A DNA stretch of 64,000 nucleotides from Arachis hypogaea. Taxonomy: Eukaryota > Streptophyta > Magnoliopsida > Fabales > Fabaceae. The DNA lies in the NCBI RefSeq assembly GCF_003086295.3, contig NC_092051.1, positions 79,430,445-79,494,444 on the forward strand, written 5' to 3'. The notes under the pieces were generated by a model. It was not told the origin of the DNA. It worked only from the letters and a program-made list of their open reading frames with translations, and did not search any database. This document shows positions 22,485-32,960 of the stretch, in pieces. The position numbers were made by a program, and so were the translations under genes. Position 1 is the first letter of the stretch. Every line of letters starts with the position of its first letter.

Positions 22485-22607
22485 CCTGAAAAATAGAAAA
22501 CCCGGATATAATAAAAACAGGAAAACAAGTAGGCAAATCACAAAATAAGCATATAATGGCAAAGGAGCAGTGGATTAATGAAAATGAGTTAAGTAAATGT
22601 GCATTAA

Positions 22608-22612
22608 GGATT
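22608..22612. repeat. Target-site duplication of Element 4, left copy
   Basis: GGATT here is repeated at 32956-32960, exactly flanking the LTR ends. Confidence 0.93.
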
Positions 22613-23011
22613 TGATGAGCGGATAATTTATACGCTTTTTGGCATTGTTTTTAGTATGTTTTTAGTATATTTTAGTTAGTTTTTATTATGTTTTTTAGTT
22701 TTTAAATAAAAATCACTCTTCTAGACTTTACTATGAGTTTGTGTGTTTTTCTGTAATTTCAGGTATTTTCTAGCTGAAATTGAGGGACTTGAGCAAAAAT
22801 CTGATTCAGAGGCTGAAAAAGGACTGCAGATGCTGTTGGATTCTGACCTCCCTGCACTCAAAGTGGATTTTCTGGAGCTACAGAAGCCCAATTGGCGCAC
22901 TCTCAATCGCGTTGGAAAATAGACATCCTGGGCTTTCCAACAATATATAATAGTCTATACTTTGCCCAAGATTTGATGGCCCAAATAGGCATTCCAAGTC
23001 AGCTCAAGAAT

Positions 23012-23091
23012 TCTGGCGTTTAACTCCAAAACTGGCACAAAAGCTGGAGTTAAACGCCCAAACTGGCACAAAAGCTGGCGTTTAACTCCAA
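23012..23091. repeat. Palindromic minisatellite in Element 4 5' LTR
   Basis: Half palindromes CTGGCGTTTAACTCC, TGGAGTTAAACGCC and CTGGCGTTTAACTCC alternate with AACTGGCACAAAAG spacers. The arms pair between neighbouring units. The matching array in the 3' LTR is 31742-31822. Confidence 0.85.
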
Positions 23092-23206
23092 GAAAAGTCT
23101 CTACACATGGAAGCTTCAATGCTCAGCCCAAGCACACACCAAGTGGTCCCGGAAGTAGATTTCTGCAATAATTACTGATTTCTGTAACCCTAGGCTACTA
23201 GTTTTC

Positions 23207-23215
23207 TATAAATAG
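23207..23215 (+). promoter_or_regulatory. TATA box of Element 4 5' LTR
   Basis: TATAAATAG lies in the conserved context TTTTCTATAAATAGGACC. It probably drives the genomic RNA. Confidence 0.6.
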
Positions 23216-24263
23216 GACCTTTTGCTATTGTATTTTTCATCTTGGAATCTTTGATAAGTCTTATGCTATCTTAGACACGTTTAGGGCTGGCCTCACGGCC
23301 ATGCCTGGACCTTGTTCTTATGTATTCTCAACGGTGGAGTTTCTACACACCATAGATTAAGGTGTGGAGCTCTGATGTTCTTCATGAATTAATACAAGTA
23401 CTATTGTTTTTCTATTCAACTCAAGTCTATTTCTTCTCCAAGATATTCATTCGTTCTTCAACTTGATGAATGTGATGATCCGTGACACTCATCATCATTC
23501 TCACCTATGAACATGTACCTGACAACCACCTCTGTTCTACTAGCAATGGCTTGAATGTGTATCTCTTGGGTTTCTAATCTAAGATTGGAACCTTCGTGGT
23601 ATAGGCTAAAATTATTGGCGGCCATTCCTGAGATCCGGAACGTCTAAACCTTGTCTGTGGTATTCTGAGTAGGATCTAGGAAGCGATGAGTGTGACGAGC
23701 TTCAAACTCGCGATTGTGGGGCGTGTGACAGACACAAAAGGATCAATGGATCCTATTCCGACATGATCGAGAACAGACAACTGATTAGCCGATGTTGTGA
23801 CAGAGCATCAGGACCATTTTCACTGAGAGGATGGGATGTAGCCATTGACAACGGTGATGCCCAACATAAAGCTTGCCATGGAAAGGAGTATGAATGATTG
23901 GAAGAAGGCAATAGGAAAGCAGAGGTTCAAGGGGAACAAAGCATCTTCATACGCCTATCTGAAATCCACCAATGAATTACATAAGTATCTCTATCTTTAT
24001 TTTATGTTTTATTCATCTTTTAATTATCAACCCTTCATCACCATTTGAATCTGCCTGACTGAGATTTACAAGATGACCATAGCTTGCTTCAAGCTGACAA
24101 TCTCCGTGGGATCGACCCTTACTCACGTAAGGTTTATTACTTGGACGACCCAGTGCACTTGCTGGTTAATTGTGCGGAATTGTGACAAAGTGTGATTCAC
24201 GTTTGAGAGCTCCAAGTCCTTTGGCGCCATTGTTGATGATCACAATTTCGTGCACCAAGTTTT

Positions 24264-24281
24264 TGGCGCCGTTGCCGGGGA
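24264..24281 (+). promoter_or_regulatory. Primer-binding site (tRNA-Asp type), Element 4
   Basis: TGGCGCCGTTGCCGGGGA lies six bases (AGTTTT) after the LTR end. It is unmutated. Confidence 0.9.
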
Positions 24282-24379
24282 TTGTTCGAGTTTGGACAAC
24301 TGATGGTTCATCTTGTTCTTCAGAGTTTTTAAGAATGAATTCTAGAGTTTCATGATGATTTGTTGAAGTCTGACTAGCT

Positions 24380-24590
24380 GTGAAGCCATGTCTAATCTTA
24401 TTGGACCGAGGTTTCAACTTATCATCACAAGAGCTTGTTGATTTCTATCAATTTTGCTGTTGTTAGCAACGATCTGCTAAAGCTTGGCTGGCCATTGGCC
24501 ATGTCTAGTGTTTTGGACCGGAGCTTTCATTGAAAGCTTGGCTGGCTAGTAAGCCATGTCTAATTCCTGGACCGGAGTCTTAGACTAGAT
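24380..24590. repeat. Three-copy leader repeat, Element 4
   Basis: Three units have the form AAGCTTGGCTGGC..GCCATGTCTA...TTGGACCGGAG. One unit contains TGGCCATTGGCCA, a near palindrome. Homologous units in Element 1 are at 8270-8510. Confidence 0.75.
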
Positions 24591-25090
24591 TGCAATGATT
24601 CTTGGAACTCGTATTAAAAATTTTGAACCCCTTTATTTTCTTTTCCACTCAATTTTTGAAAAAAATACAAAAAAATTTTTAAAATCATAAAACCAAAAAT
24701 ATTTTATGTTTCTTGTTTGAGTCTATTGTCTAATTTTAAGTTTGGTGTCAATTGCATGTTTTTATTCTTGCATTTTTCGAAAATTTATACATATTATTCT
24801 TCATTGATCTTCAAGTTGTTCTTGATGATTTCATTGCTCTGATCTTCAAATTCTCTTGTCTTGTATGTTTTGTTGTTTCTTACATGCATTTTTTACATTG
24901 TTATAGTCCTTAGTATACAAACATTTAAATTTGGTGTCTTGCATGCATTGTTTATTTGATCTTACTTGAAATTTTTATTGTTTCTCATCATTAAAAATTC
25001 CAAAATATTTTCAAAATTATGTCTTTTCAAGTCAATAATACAGAGAATTGAAGATTCAGAACATTCAGCAGAGGAATCAAACAGAAAAAG

Positions 25091-25236
25091 CTGGGCGTTC
25101 AAAACGCCCAGTGAAGAAGGAAAACTGGCGTTTAAACGCCAGCTAGGGCACCTGGCTAGGCGTTTAATGCCCAAAAAGGTAGAGATTTGGGCGTTAAATG
25201 TCAGAATGGGCACCATTCTGGGCGTTTAACGCCAGG
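25091..25236. repeat. Palindromic minisatellite in Element 4 leader
   Basis: Units include CTGGGCGTTCAAAACGCCCAG, shown here only as a description of arms CTGGGCGTT and AACGCCCAG, then CTGGCGTTTAAACGCCAG and GGGCGTTTAACGCC. About five units are present. Confidence 0.88.
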
Positions 25237-25928
25237 ATGACACTAGAGGGAAGATTTTGTTTTTAATTCACATTTTTTCAAGTTTTCATAATTTTTCAAA
25301 ATCAAATCTTTTTCAAATCATATATTTTCAATCATATCTCTTTCAAAATCAATTTCTTTCCATTTTATATTTATTTTCACTATTTTCAAAAATCCTTGCT
25401 TCAATTAAACATTTACTTCAAAAATTTTCAAGTTATTACTTGCCTATTAAGAAAGGATCAAAATTTTAAATTTTAGAATCATATCTTTTAATTTCTTGAT
25501 AGTCAAGTAATCAACTTTAGTTTTAAAACTTTCTCTTTTTAATTTGATTTTCAATTATTTCTTTTCAATCACATCTGTTTCAAAATTAACTCTCAATCAT
25601 ATCTTTTTAATTTATAATTTCAAAATCTTTTTCAAAAATCACTTTATTTCTTTCCCAATCTTAATTTTTGAAAATCTTAATCAATTTTTCAAAATTTTTT
25701 GCAAAATCTCTTACTTTAATTTTCGAAAATTCTTCCCCTCTTCTCACATCCTTCTATTTAAGGGACTAAGACTCCTCCTCAAGGTACAATTCGAACTCCC
25801 TCCTTCTTTATATGTTTGAATTCTCTTCTCCACCTCCTCCTTCTATTCTTCTTTTCCTCTGACACCTCAAGGAATCTCTATACTGTGACATAGAGGATTC
25901 CCTACTTTCTTGTTCTCTTCTCTTTCAT

Positions 25929-28279
25929 ATGAGCAGGAATAAAGATAAAGGCATACTTGTTCAAGCTGATCCTGAACCTGAAAGGACCTTGAAGAGAGAG
26001 CTAAGAGAAGCTAAAGAACATTTCTCTTTAGAGGGCCTAACAGAACTCTTCAAAGAAGAAGAAACCATGGCAGCCGAAAACAACAACAATGTCAACAATG
26101 CAAGGAAGGTGCTTGGTGACTTTACTGCACCTACTCCCGACTTCTATGGGAGAAGCATCTCAATCCCTGCCATTAGAGCAAACAACTTTGAGCTTAAGCC
26201 TCAATTAGTTTCTCTAATGCAACAGAATTGTAAGTTTCATAGACTTCCATTGGAAGATCCTCATCAGTTCTTAGCTGAGTTCTTGCAAATCTGTGACACT
26301 GTCAAGACCAATGGGGTTGACCCTGAAGTCTACAGACTTATGCTTTTTCCTTTTACTGTAAGAGACAGAGCTAGGACATGGTTGGATTCACAAACTAAAG
26401 AAAGCCTAAACTCTTGGAAAAAGCTAGTCAATGCCTTCTTGGCAAAGTTCTTTCCACCTCAAAAATTGAGCAAGCTTAGAGTGGAAGTCCAAACCTTTAG
26501 ACAGAAGGATGGTGAGTCCCTCTATGAAGCTTGGGAGAGATACAAGCAATTGATCAGAAGGTGCCCTTCTGACATGCTTTCAGAATGGAGCATCATAGGA
26601 ATCTTCTATGATGGTTTGTCTGAACTATCCAAGATGTCATTGGATAGCTCTGCTGGAGGATCTCTTCATCTGAAGAAGACGCCTGCAGAAGCTCAAGAAC
26701 TCATTGAAATGGTTGCAAATAACCAATTCATGTACACCTCTGAAAGGAATCCTGTGAATAATGGGACAACTCAGAAGAAAGGAGTTCTTGAGATTGATAC
26801 TCTGAATGCCATATTGGCTCAGAATAAAATATTGACCCAACAAGTCAATATGATTTCTCAGAGTCTGTCTGAAATGCAAGCAGCAACAGGTAGTACTAAG
26901 GAAGCTTCCTCTGAAGAAGAAGCTTATGATCCTGAGAACACAGCAATGGAAGAGGTGAATTACATGGGAGAACCCTATGGAAACACCTATAATCCTTTAT
27001 GGAGAAATCATCCAAATCTCTCATGGAAGGATCAACAGAAACCTCAACAAGGTTTCAACAACAATAATGGTGGAAGAAACAGGTTTAGCAATAGCAAGCC
27101 TTTTCCATCATCTTCTCAGCAACAGACAGAGAATTCTAAGCAAAACCCCCCTGACTTAACAACTATTGTCTCTGATCTAATCAAAACCACTCAAAGTTTC
27201 ATGACTGAAACAAGGTCCTCCATTAGAAATTTGGAGGCACAATTGGGTCAGCTGAGTAAGAAAATTACTAAACTCCCTCCTAGCACTCTCCCTAGCAATA
27301 CAGAAGAGAATCCAAAAAGAGAGTGTAAGGCCATAACCACATCTCACATGGCCGAACATGGAGAGGAGGAAGAGGCAGTGATTCCCACTGACGAAGACCT
27401 CAATGGACGCCCACTGACCTCCATGGAGTTCCCTAATGAGGAACCATGGGAATCTGAAGCTCAGACTGAGACCATTGAGATTCCATTAAATTTACTTCTG
27501 CCATTCATGAGCTCTGATGAATATTCTTCCTCTGAAGAGGATGAAGATGTCACTGAAGAGCAAGTTGCTAAGTACCTTGGAGTAATCATGAAGCTAAATG
27601 CCAAGTTATTTCGTAATGAGACTTGGGAGAATGAACCTCCATTGCTTATCAAAGAACTGGATGACTTGACTAGGCAGAGATTACCTCAAAAGAGACAGGA
27701 CCCTGGAAAGTTCTCAATCCCTTGTACCATAGGCACCATGACCTTTGAGAAGGCTCTGTGTGACCTAGGGTCAAGCATAAACCTTATGCCTCTCTCTCTG
27801 TAATGGAGAAGCTAGGGATCATTGAGGTACAAGCTGCAATAATCTCACTAGAAATGGCAGACAATTCAAAGAAACAGGCTTATGGACTTGTAGAGGATGT
27901 TTTGGTGAAGGTTGAAGACCATTACATCCCTGCTGATTTCATAGTCCAAGAGACTGGGAAGTGTATGGATGAATCCATCATCCTTGGCAGACCCTTCCTA
28001 GCCACAGCAAAGGCTGTGATTGAAGTTGACAGAGGAGAATTGATCATTCAAGTGAATGAAGACTCCCTTGTGTTTAAAGCTCAAGGATATCCCTCTGTAA
28101 CCATGGAGAGGAAGCAGGAAGAGCTTCTCTCAATACAGAGACAAACAAAGCCCCCACAGTCAAACTTTAAGTTTGGTGTTGGGAGGCCACAACCAAACTT
28201 TAAGTTTGGTGTTGAACCCCCATATTCAAACTCTAAGTTTGGTGTTGGGAGGTTCCATCATTGCTCTGAACATCTGTAA
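25929..28279 (+). pseudogene. Element 4 gag-protease polyprotein, one frameshift
   Basis: From ATG 25929 ([11 protein letters not shown]) the frame is open for 624 codons to 27803. A two-base expansion of a CT run (27790-27800, CTCTCTCTCT against CTCTCT in siblings) then shifts it, and the next frame carries on from 27803 to 28279. The retrotransposon gag domain is at about residues 130-260 ([29 protein letters not shown]). A Gln/Asn linker is near 360-410. The aspartic protease has [13 protein letters not shown] right at the shift and [10 protein letters not shown] after it. The tail has three NFKFGV-type repeats. No zinc knuckle is seen. Apart from the shift this is the best preserved Family I gag-protease in the window, with about 780 codons in all. 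Confidence 0.88.
28160..28243 (+). repeat. PPT-like palindrome repeats coding for FKFGV units, Element 4
   Basis: Three copies of CAAACTTTAAGTTTGGTGTTG-like sequence occur at 33-base spacing, in frame in the gag tail. CCAAACTT-T-AAGTTTGG is an almost perfect inverted repeat. The right half is the motif that also abuts the 3' LTR. Confidence 0.85.
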
Positions 28280-28327
28280 GGCTCCTTGAGAGCCACTGTC
28301 AAGCTATTGACATTAAAGAAGCACTTG

Positions 28328-28343
28328 TTGGGAGGCAACCCAA
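28328..28343 (+). other. AGGCAA-loop hairpin after gag-protease, Element 4
   Basis: TTGGG-AGGCAA-CCCAA begins 49 bases after the end of the gag-protease frame and is preceded by AAGAAGCACTTG. Confidence 0.75.
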
Positions 28344-28491
28344 TCGTTACTATTTTATGATAATTTTCTATTTTCTTGTTATTTTATGTTTTCTGTAGGT
28401 TGATGATCATGTGAAGTCACAAAAAAAATTAAAAAAACAAAAACAAAGTGAAAAACAAAATGAAAAATAGAACACCCTAGAGGAGACAGTT

Positions 28492-28633
28492 ACTGGCGTT
28501 TAAACGCCAGTAAAGGTAGCAGAATGGGCGTTAAATGCCCAGTCTGGCACCAGACTGGCGTTTAACGCCAGGAATGGGCAAGAAGCTGGCGTTAAACGCC
28601 AGAAATGGGCAGCAGCCTAGCGTTTAATGCCAG
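28492..28633. repeat. Palindromic GGCGTT minisatellite, gag-ORF2 spacer of Element 4
   Basis: Units include CTGGCGTTTAAACGCCAG, GGGCGTTAAATGCCC, CTGGCGTTTAACGCCAG and CTGGCGTTAAACGCCAG, with spacers such as GAATGGGCAAGAAG. Confidence 0.9.
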
Positions 28634-29060
28634 GATTGGCAGAAAGGGGCGTTTTGCACGGCACTTGGTGCAGGGATGAGATATCTTTGCCACCTCAGGA
28701 TCTGTGGACCCCACAGGATCCCCACCTACCCCACCACTCTCTCTCTTCTTCACCCATTCACCAATCACCTCAATACCTCTTCCCCAAAAACCCCTCACCT
28801 ATCAAATCCCACCATTCTCTTCACCACTCACATCCATCCTTTATAAAACCCCACCTACCTCACCATTCAAATTCAAACCACTTTCCCTCCCAAACCCACC
28901 CTCTATTGCCGAACCATACACACCCCTCTCACTCCTATATAAACCCATCTTCACTCCTTCATTTTCACACAACCTAAACACCACTTCTCCCCCTTGGCCG
29001 AAACACAATGCTCACTCCATCTCCTCTATTTATTCTTCTTCTACTCTCTTCTTTCTTCTT
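28634..29060 (+). other. Pyrimidine-rich spacer before ORF2, Element 4
   Basis: C/T-rich sequence (CCACCTACC, CCACTCTCTCTCTTC) with TATATAAACCC at 28938-28948 and a C/T run of TTCTTCTTCTACTC just before the hairpin. ORFs here are not shared in frame between siblings. It may act as a promoter or leader for ORF2. Confidence 0.5.
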
Positions 29061-29098
29061 TTGCTCGAGGACGAGCAACCTTCTAAGTTTGGTGTGGT
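29061..29098 (+). other. GAGGAC-loop hairpin upstream of ORF2, Element 4
   Basis: TTGCTC-GAGGAC-GAGCAA (29061-29078) is followed by CCTTCTAAGTTTGGTGTGG. It ends 35 bases before the ORF2 ATG. Confidence 0.8.
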
Positions 29099-29133
29099 AA
29101 AAGCTAAAGCTTTTTGTTTTTCCATAACCATTT

Positions 29134-30263
29134 ATGGCACCAAAGGCCGGAGAAACCTCTAGAAAGAGGAAAGGGAAGGCAAAAGCTTCTACCTCCAAGT
29201 CATGGAAGATGGACCGATTCCTCTCAAGGGTGCATCAAGACCACTTCTATGAAGTTGTGGCCAAGAAGAAAGTGATCCCCGAGGTCCCTTTCAAACTCAA
29301 AAAGAATGAGTATCCAGAGATCCGACATGAGATCCGAAGAAGAGGTTGGGAAGTTCTCACCAACCCCATTCAACAAGTCGGAATCTTAATGGTTCAAGAG
29401 TTTTATGCCAACGCATCGATCACCAAGAACCATGATCAAAGTGTGAACCCGGACCCTAAGAATTGGCTTACAATGGTTCGGGAGAATTACTTAGATTTCC
29501 GAAAAATGTAAGGTTGGCATTCAACTTGCCTATGATGCAAGGAGATGCACACGCCTACACTAGAAGGGTCAACTTTGATCTAAGGTTGGACCAAGTCCTC
29601 ATGGACATCTGTGAAGAGGGCGCTCAATGGAAGAGAGATTCAAGAGGGAAGCCGGTTCAACTAAGAAGGCATGACCTCAAGCCTGTGGCTAGGGGATGGT
29701 TGGAGTTCATCCAACATTCAATCATTCCCACTAGCAACCGGTCCGAAGCTACTATAGACTGAGCTATCATGATACATAGCATCATGATTGGAGAGGAAGT
29801 GGAAGTTCATATGGTTATATCCCAAGAACTCTACAAGGTGGTGGACAAGTCCTCCACTGTGGCAAGGTTAGCCTTCCCTCATCTCATTTGTCACCTCTGC
29901 AATTCGGCTAGAATTGACATAGAGGAAGACATCCTCATTGATGAGGACAAGCCCATCACTAAGAAAAGGATGGAGCAAACAAGAGATCCCACTCATGGAC
30001 AAGAGCATGAGGAATTTCCTCATCATGAAATCCCTGAGATACCTCCACAAAACTATTGGGAGCAAATCAACACCTCCCTAGGAGAATTATTTTCCAACAT
30101 GGGACAACTAAGGGTGGAGCACAAAGAGCATTCCATCCTCCTCCATGAAATTAGAGAAGATCAAAGAACCATGAGAGAGGAGCAACAAAGGCAAGGAAGA
30201 GACATTGAGGAGCTCAAGCACTCCATAAGATCTTCAAGAGGAAGAACAAGCCGCCATCACTAA
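29134..30263 (+). pseudogene. Element 4 ORF2, one frameshift and one stop
   Basis: It starts at ATG 29134 (M-A-P-K-A-G-E-T-S-R-K-R-K-G-K). A four-base loss near 29500, compared with Element 1, shifts the frame. The second piece (29463-29762) ends in TGA at 29760-29762, where siblings have Arg or Trp. The third piece (29769-30263) runs to the normal stop. Features are the Lys-rich start, HQDHFYEVVAKKKVIPEVPF, LDQVLMDICEEGAQW, HLICHLCNSARIDIE, and a C-terminal Glu/Gln coiled coil ending SRHH. Length and layout equal the copies in Elements 1 and 2. The role is unknown. It occupies the env position but shows no signal peptide or membrane anchor. Confidence 0.82.
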
Positions 30264-31303
30264 GGTGGACCCGTTCTTTAATTTCCTTCTTCTTTATTTT
30301 CTATTTTTCGAAAATTGTGCTTTATGTTTATCTATGTTTGTGTCTTTATTACATGATCATTAGTGTCTTAGTATCTATGCCTTAAAGCTAAGAAAATGAA
30401 TCCATCACCTTTCTTAAATGAAAAAAGTTTTTAATTGAAAAAGAAAAAGAAGTGCATGAATTTCAAATTTTAAAACAGTTTAATTATTTTGATGTGGCAG
30501 TGATACTATTGTCTTTCTGAATGAATGCTTGAACAGTGCATATTTTTGAATTTGATTTTTTATGAATGTTAAAATTGTTGGCTCTTGAAAGAATGAAAGG
30601 AAAAGGAGAAATGTTATCTGATGATCTGAAAAATCATAAAATTGATTCTTGAAGCAAGAAAAAGCAGTGAAAAGCTTGCAAAAAAAAAGAGAGAAAAGCA
30701 AGCAGAAAAAGCCAATACCCCTTTAAACCAAAAGGCAAGGGTGATAAAAAAAAGTATCTAAGGCTTTGAGCATCAGTCGGTAGGAGGGCCCACAGGAATA
30801 AAATCCTGGCCTAAGCGGCTAAACCAAGCTGTCCCTAACCATGTGCTTGTGGCGTGAAGGTGTCAAGTGAAAACTTGAGACTGAGCGGTTAAAGTCGAGG
30901 TCCAAAGCAAAAAGAAGAGTGTGCTTAAAAACCCTGGACACCTCTAATTGGGGACTCTAGCAAAGCTAAGTCACAATCTGAAAAGGTTCACCCAGTTATG
31001 TGTCTGTGGCATTTATGTATCCAGTGGTAATACTGGAAAACAAAGTGCTTAGGGCCACGGCCAAGACTCATAAAGTAGCTGTGTTCAAGAATCAACATAC
31101 TTAACTAGGAGAATCAATAACACTATCTGGATTCTGAGTTCCTATAGATGCCAATCATTCTGAACTTCAAAGGATAAAGTGAGATGCCAAAACTGTTCAG
31201 AAGCAAAAAGCTAAAAGCCTCGCTCATCTAATTAATACTGATCTTCATAGATGTTTTTGGAATTTATTGTATATTCTCTTCTTTTTATCCTATTTGATTT
31301 TCA
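30264..31303 (+). other. Element 4 3' non-coding region with conserved block
   Basis: No coding signal is present. The part at 30757-31225 is nearly the same in Elements 1 and 2, including the related words AAGCGGCTAAACC and GAGCGGTTAAAG about 70 bases apart. A region resembling 63900-64000 of Element 7 lies at 30480-30560. Confidence 0.7.
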
Positions 31304-31341
31304 GTTGCTTGGGGACAAGCAACAATTTAAGTTTGGTGTTG
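31304..31341 (+). other. GAGGAC-type hairpin plus PPT-like tract, Element 4
   Basis: GTTGCTT-GGGGAC-AAGCAAC (31304-31323) is followed by AATTTAAGTTTGGTGTTG, ending at the 3' LTR start (31342). Confidence 0.82.
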
Positions 31342-32955
31342 TGATGAGCAGATAATTTATACGCTTTTTGGCATTGTTTTTAGTATGTTTTTAGTATATT
31401 TTAGTTAGTTTTTATTATGTTTTTATTAGTTTTTAAATAAAAATCACTCTTCTGGACTTTACTATGAGTTTGTGTGTTTTTCTGTAATTTCAGGTATTTT
31501 CTGGCTGAAATTGAGGGACCTGAGCAAAAATCTGATTCAGAGGCTGAAAAAGGACTGCAGATGCTGTTGGATTCTGACCTCCCAGCACTCAAAGTGGATT
31601 TTCTGGTGCCATAGAAGCCCAATTGGGGCGCTCTTAATTGCGTTGGAAAATAGACATCTTGGGCTTTCCAGCAATATATAATAGTTCATACTTTGCCCAA
31701 GATTTGATTGCCAAAACAGGCGTTCCAAGTCAGCTCAAGAATTCTAGCGTTTAACTCCAAAACTGGCACAAAAGCTGGAGTTAAACGTCCAAACTGGCAC
31801 AAAAGCTGGCGTTTAACTCCAAGAAAAGTATTTACACATGGAAGCTTCAATGCTCAGCCCAAGCAATCACCAAGTGGGCCCGGAAGAAGATTTCTGTAAC
31901 CCTAGGCTACTAGTTTTCTATAAATAGGACCTTTTGGTATTGTATTTTTCATCTTGGAATCTTTGATAAGTCTTATGCTATCTTAGACACGTTTGGGGCT
32001 GGCCTCACAGCCATGCCTGGACCTTGTTCTTATGTATTCTCAACGGTGGAGTTTCTACACACCATAGATTAAGGTGTGGAGCTCTGCTGTTCTTCATGAA
32101 TTAATACAAGTACTATTGTTTTTCTATTCACTCAAGTCTATTTCTTCTCCAAGATATTCATTCGTTCTTCAACTTGATGAATGTGATGATCCGTGACACT
32201 CATCATCATTCTCACCTATGAACATGTGCCTGACAACCACCTCTGTTCTACTAGCAATGGCTCTTGGGTTTCTAATCTAAGATTGGAACCTTCGTGGTAT
32301 AGGCTAGAATTATTGGCGGCCATTCCTGAGATTCGAAACGTCTAAACCTTGTCTGTGGTATTCTGAGTAGGATCTGGGTAGGGATGACTGTGACGAGCTT
32401 CAAACTCGCGATTGTGGGGTGTGTGACAGACGCAAAAGGATCAATAGATCCTATTCCGACATGATCGAGAACCGACAGCTGATTAGCCGATGTTGTGACA
32501 GAGCATCAGGACCATTTTCACTGAGAGGACGGGATGTAGCCATTTACAATGGTGATGCCCAACATAAAGCTTCCCATGGAAAGGAGTATGAATGATTGGA
32601 AGAAGACAATAGGAAAGCAGAGGTTCAAGGGGAACAAAGCATCTTCATACGCTTATCTGAAATCCATCAATGAATTACATAAGTATCTCTATCTTTATTT
32701 TATGTTTTATTCATCTTTTAATTATCAACCCTCCATCACCATTTGAATCTGCCTGACTGAGATTTACAAGATGACCATAGCTTGTTTCAAGCCGACAATC
32801 TCCGTGGGATCGACCCTTTCTCACGTAAGGTTTATTACTTGGACGACCCAGTGCACTTGCTGGTTAGTTGAGCGGAATTGTGACAAAGTGTGATTCACGT
32901 TTGAGAGCTCCAAGTCCTTTGGCGGCATTGTTGATGATCACAATTTCGTGCACCA
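31342..32955 (+). repeat. Element 4 3' LTR
   Basis: It starts TGATGAGCAGATAATTTAT and ends CGTGCACCA, 1614 bases. A TATA box is at 31919-31927 and half-palindromes are at 31742-31822. It is followed at once by the TSD GGATT. Confidence 0.95.
31919..31927 (+). promoter_or_regulatory. TATA box of Element 4 3' LTR
   Basis: TATAAATAG lies in the same context as 23207-23215. Transcription from here would read out into Element 3. Confidence 0.55.
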
Positions 32956-32960
32956 GGATT
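32956..32960. repeat. Target-site duplication of Element 4, right copy
   Basis: GGATT, identical to 22608-22612. Confidence 0.93.

Larger units (their letters stand above)
22613..24257 (+). repeat. Element 4 5' LTR
   Basis: It starts TGATGAGCGGATAATTTAT and ends CGTGCACCA. It differs from the 3' LTR mainly by about 20 bases around 23165-23180 that are missing there. A TATA box is at 23207-23215. Near its end (24209-24231) it has a PBS-like copy CCTTTGGCGCCATTG. Confidence 0.95.
24282..25928 (+). other. Element 4 5' leader
   Basis: This is a long AT-rich leader without a conserved ORF. In order it has a threefold repeat (24380-24590), TTAAGTTTGGTGTC-type motifs near 24735 and 24925, the minisatellite (25091-25236), and many TTTTCAAAA/ATATCTTTT words (25260-25740). 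A short pyrimidine-rich stretch then leads to the gag ATG at 25929. Confidence 0.7.
22613..32955 (+). mobile_element. Element 4: complete non-autonomous Family I element inside Element 3
   Basis: It is a whole element of 10,343 bases with both LTRs (1645 and 1614 bases) and a perfect GGATT target duplication. Order is 5' LTR, tRNA-Asp PBS, leader with threefold repeat and minisatellite, gag-protease (25929-28279), AGGCAA hairpin, minisatellite, pyrimidine-rich spacer, GAGGAC hairpin, ORF2 (29134-30263), conserved 3' block, PPT hairpin, 3' LTR. It is the best reference copy in the window for the non-autonomous Family I type. There is no trace of RT, RNase H or integrase between protease and ORF2. 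Confidence 0.95.

Noticed and set aside
19257..22607. Possibility that Element 3 is a LINE or DNA transposon
   Set aside because: Paired LTRs, a 5-base TSD, tRNA-Asp PBS and a purine tract at the 3' LTR settle it as an LTR element.
29061..29098. Hairpin considered as a bacterial-type terminator
   Set aside because: No T-run follows, the context is a plant retrotransposon, and the loop sequence rather than a GC stem is what is conserved.
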